Positions 61,918-64,000 of a DNA stretch of 64,000 nt are shown here, in pieces. How positions within the stretch are numbered: position 1 is the first letter of the stretch; each line of letters begins with the position of its first letter. The notes below the pieces were generated by a model that saw only the letters and a program-made list of their open reading frames with translations, ran no database searches and was not told the origin of the DNA. The DNA is taken from NCBI GenBank assembly GCA_943789465.1, contig CALSUF010000001.1, positions 434,001 through 498,000 of the forward strand, read 5' to 3'. The stretch is from an uncultured Flavobacteriaceae bacterium (GTDB lineage Bacteria > Bacteroidota > Bacteroidia > Flavobacteriales > Flavobacteriaceae). The position numbers were made by a program, and so were the translations under genes.

Positions 61918-61947
61918 CAAATTTACAACAGGAAACTTAAAAAACAA
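61918..61947 (-). promoter_or_regulatory. Promoter of the TetR-RND operon
   Basis: Minus-strand TTG (61947-61945), exactly 19 bp, and TAAATTTG (61925-61918): the ideal Bacteroidota promoter. Its -33 element lies in the centre of the palindromic operator. Confidence 0.85.
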
Positions 61948-61958
61948 TTTAAGTTTCC
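61931..61958. promoter_or_regulatory. 28-bp palindromic TetR operator
   Basis: GGAAACTTAAA (61931-61941), six bases, TTTAAGTTTCC (61948-61958): perfect 11-bp arms. It covers the -33 element and part of the spacer of the tetR promoter, so bound repressor would block RNA polymerase. Confidence 0.85.
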
Positions 61959-62021
61959 AAAGTTTTACAAAGATTTAACATTTATTAGTTTCGCTTTGTG
62001 ACATAGTTTTAGGAATTCACT

Positions 62022-62029
62022 TATTTTTG
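62022..62029 (+). promoter_or_regulatory. -7 box of the polyprenyl synthase gene, four bases from the ATG
   Basis: TATTTTTG is followed by TACC and the ATG at 62034, predicting a leaderless message. A TTTG at 61995-61998 is 23 bp upstream, a little far for a -33 element. Confidence 0.55.
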
Positions 62030-62033
62030 TACC

Positions 62034-63010
62034 ATGAAAGTCATTGAAACATATCAAAAACAATTTCTAGCGTATTTAGAAGATTACAATACAATACGAG
62101 AGCCCAAGAACCTTTACGATCCCATTCAGTATATTTTAAATTTGGGCGGAAAGCGTTTACGCCCTGTATTGACTCTTATGGCTGCAGACTGTTTTGAGGG
62201 CGATGCTAACAGTGCAGCTTAGATGCCGCTTTGGCAGTAGAGGTTTTTCATAATTTTTCTCTTATACATGACGATATTATGGATGATGCGCCCTTGCGTC
62301 GAGGCCGTCAAACTGTACATGAAAAATGGGATTTAAATACAGGGATTTTATCTGGTGATGCGATGCTGATCATGGCGTATCAACTGTTTGAGAAGTACCC
62401 CCCAAATATGTTTCAAAACCTCGCTGTATTGTTTAGTAAGACTGCTTTAGAAGTCTGTGAAGGTCAACAATATGATATTGATTTTGAAACACGAGAAGAG
62501 GTTTCGATCTCGGAGTATCTTAAAATGATTGAGTACAAAACAGCTGTATTGGTTGCTGCAGCCATGAAAATGGGTGCTATAATTGCTGGTGCTTCTGAAG
62601 ACGATCAAAATCAATGTTATGAATTTGGAAAAAATTTAGGGATTGCTTTTCAGTTACAAGATGATTATTTAGATGCTTTTGGAAATCCTGAAACGTTTGG
62701 AAAACAAGTTGGAGGAGATATCATTGAAAATAAAAAAACCTATTTATATTTAAAGGCTTTAGAATTTTCGTCTGAAGCGGACCAACAACAATTGAAACAC
62801 TTATTTAGCTCAGAAAATAATGATTTAGAGGAGAAGGTCGAAATTGTAAAGCAAATTTTTACGACTTCAGGGTCTGCAGAAGCGACCAAAAAGGCGATTA
62901 CGTCCTATACCAAAAAAGCCTTTGAGGTGTTGCAAACCCTTACAATTACGGATAAAAACAAACAAATTCTTCAGGATTTTGGAACGCAGCTCATGACACG
63001 AAACGTCTAA
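62034..63010 (+). pseudogene. Polyprenyl diphosphate synthase, one frameshift
   Basis: The trans-prenyl transferase extends allylic diphosphates with isopentenyl diphosphate, making farnesyl/geranylgeranyl chains or the longer quinone side chain. Frame one (62034-62222) has the N-terminus and GGKRLRPVLTLMAAD; frame two continues from about 62221 with FHNFSLIHDDIMDDAPLRRG (first Asp-rich motif) and FQLQDDYLDAFG (second). Restoring one T near 62219 (GCTTAG to GCTTTAG) gives AALDAALAVEVFHN. The 977-nt span is one base short of 326 codons. Likely functional in the organism. Confidence 0.88.
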
Positions 63011-63098
63011 ATAGGATGCTTTTATTCAATAAAGTTCAATTCCAATAAAATAACTTCACATTTATACCATTTTCACATTTCAGATTCCTTAAAAATCG

Positions 63099-63106
63099 TA
63101 TTTTTG
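63099..63106 (+). promoter_or_regulatory. -7 box of sucA
   Basis: TATTTTTG lies 38 bp before the sucA ATG; no TTG at -33 is clear. Confidence 0.45.
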
Positions 63107-63144
63107 TTTATATTTTTCTAAAGAAAAAATAGAATTATTAATTC

Positions 63145-64000
63145 ATGGATAAGTATTCTTTTTTAAACGCCGCTCACACCGCCTATTTTGCGGATTTATA
63201 CGAACAATATCAGCAAGACCCAGATAGTGTAGAGCCGAGCTGGAAAGCGTTCTTTCAAGGCTATGACTTTGGAAGTGAAAGCTTTGAAGTTTCGGACGAT
63301 ATTGTCGAAGGCGTTAAAACTCAAATTCCGGAACATGTTCAAAAAGAATTTCAAGTCATAAGATTAATCGACGACTATCGAACTCGAGGCCATTTGTTTA
63401 CCAAAACAAACCCTGTCAGAGATCGAAGAAAATATGCACCTTCACTAGATATAGAAAACTTTGGGTTGTCATCAGCAGATTTAGATACCGTTTTTAATGC
63501 GGGTGATATAATTGGAATTGGACCTCAAAGTTTACGTATCATCCGACAACACCTTGAAGCTATTTATTGCGATGCGATAGGAGTAGAATATATGTATATC
63601 CGTAGACCTAACGAACGTCAATGGATTCAAGATAAACTGAACAGCAATGATAATCAGGGCAATTTTTCTGCTGATGAAAAAAGACATATCCTCAAAAAAC
63701 TAAATGAAGCGGTTTCCTTTGAAACCTTTTTACACACAAAATATGTCGGTCAAAAACGATTTTCATTAGAAGGCAATGAATCTTTAATCCCTGCTGTGGA
63801 TGCACTTATCGAAAAAGCTGCTGCCTATGGTGTCAAAGAATTTGTCATGGGAATGGCCCACCGTGGACGATTAAGTACCTTGACCAATATTTTTGGAAAA
63901 TCGGCCAGTGATATTTTTAGTGAATTTGACGGTAAAGATTACGAAGAAGAAGTTTTTGATGGGGATGTGAAATACCATCTTGGATGGACGAGTGATCGCT
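63145..64000 (+). CDS. sucA: 2-oxoglutarate dehydrogenase E1 component, N-terminal part
   Basis: SucA is the thiamine-dependent decarboxylase of the 2-oxoglutarate dehydrogenase complex in the TCA cycle. The visible 285 codons start at the ATG at 63145 (MDKYSFLNAAHTAYFADLYEQY) and show the family N-terminus (DSVEPSWKAFFQGYDF), RLIDDYRTRGHLF, FETFLHTKYVGQKRFSLEG and VKEFVMGMAHRGRLSTL. The gene runs off the right edge; the full protein is about 930 residues. It is transcribed separately from the synthase upstream. Confidence 0.95.
   Translation, partial: MDKYSFLNAAHTAYFADLYEQYQQDPDSVEPSWKAFFQGYDFGSESFEVSDDIVEGVKTQIPEHVQKEFQVIRLIDDYRTRGHLFTKTNPVRDRRKYAPSLDIENFGLSSADLDTVFNAGDIIGIGPQSLRIIRQHLEAIYCDAIGVEYMYIRRPNERQWIQDKLNSNDNQGNFSADEKRHILKKLNEAVSFETFLHTKYVGQKRFSLEGNESLIPAVDALIEKAAAYGVKEFVMGMAHRGRLSTLTNIFGKSASDIFSEFDGKDYEEEVFDGDVKYHLGWTSDR

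Noticed and set aside
43263-62222. Programmed frameshifting as the cause of the broken frames.
   Set aside because: No slippery heptamer with a downstream structure is evident, the shifts go in both directions, and four unrelated families are affected.
1-64000. CRISPR arrays, insertion sequences, prophage or replication origin.
   Set aside because: No regularly spaced repeats, transposase, integrase, phage structural genes or DnaA-box clusters were seen anywhere in the window.

Overview
The window is low-GC chromosomal DNA from a member of the Bacteroidota, almost certainly Flavobacteriaceae. The signs are promoters of the TTG-N18/20-TAnnTTTG type, almost no Shine-Dalgarno sequences, type IX secretion (T9SS) C-terminal sorting domains, FISUMP, DUF5916, DUF2490 and TonB/CarboxypepD-type proteins, and the gene order rplM-rpsI-rpsB-tsf. 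There is no rRNA, CRISPR array, complete insertion sequence, transposase or prophage. One tRNA gene (Ala, GGC) and one tRNA remnant are present.

Layout. 0-3.8 kb: end of a secreted glucanase-like protein, then the ribosomal operon rplM-rpsI-rpsB-tsf on the minus strand. 3.9-12.1 kb: a DUF5916 outer-membrane protein, then a cytochrome oxidase block (ctaB, two subunit III genes, subunit IV, a cysteine-poor SCO-like protein, SCO, DUF420, a CxxC mini-protein) and a divergent XRE regulator. 12.5-18.9 kb: a MacAB-TolC-type export operon running into tsaB. 18.9-29.4 kb: housekeeping genes (MscS, rsmI, OsmC, recJ, MFS), a polyphosphate-type operon (VTC, DUF4956, DUF2490), queD-lpxH, a MATE exporter with a 42-residue basic mini-protein, and DUF805.

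29.5-37.8 kb is the accessory part. It holds small secreted proteins and lipoproteins, a 765-residue FISUMP protein paired with a T9SS protein, repeated promoter-bearing blocks, a truncated tRNA, an intact tRNA-Ala followed by a perfect tandem 12-bp repeat, and an unplaced ORF remnant. I read it as a decayed integration hot spot.

37.8-46.4 kb looks like a phosphate/outer-membrane uptake locus: a PiT transporter with a PhoU-like tail, a phosphate-selective porin, a YwqK-like repeat protein, a right-handed beta-helix lipoprotein and a TonB receptor. Four 11-bp-period direct repeats resembling PHO boxes lie in its intergenic spaces. A self-contained promoter-to-terminator RNA unit, carrying a 16-nt sequence complementary to the porin leader, sits upstream of the porin.

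46.6-64 kb: dgt, a large T9SS BNR/PA-domain protein, dxs and tadA (divergent), aspS, an RND efflux operon with its TetR repressor and a clear 28-bp palindromic operator, a polyprenyl diphosphate synthase, and the start of sucA.

Two patterns cut across the window. Five genes have exactly four bases between a TAnnTTTG box and the start codon, which implies leaderless mRNAs. Four conserved genes (the beta-helix protein, the TonB receptor, dgt and the polyprenyl synthase) carry six single-base indels, several in short homopolymers; this looks more like sequence error than biology.
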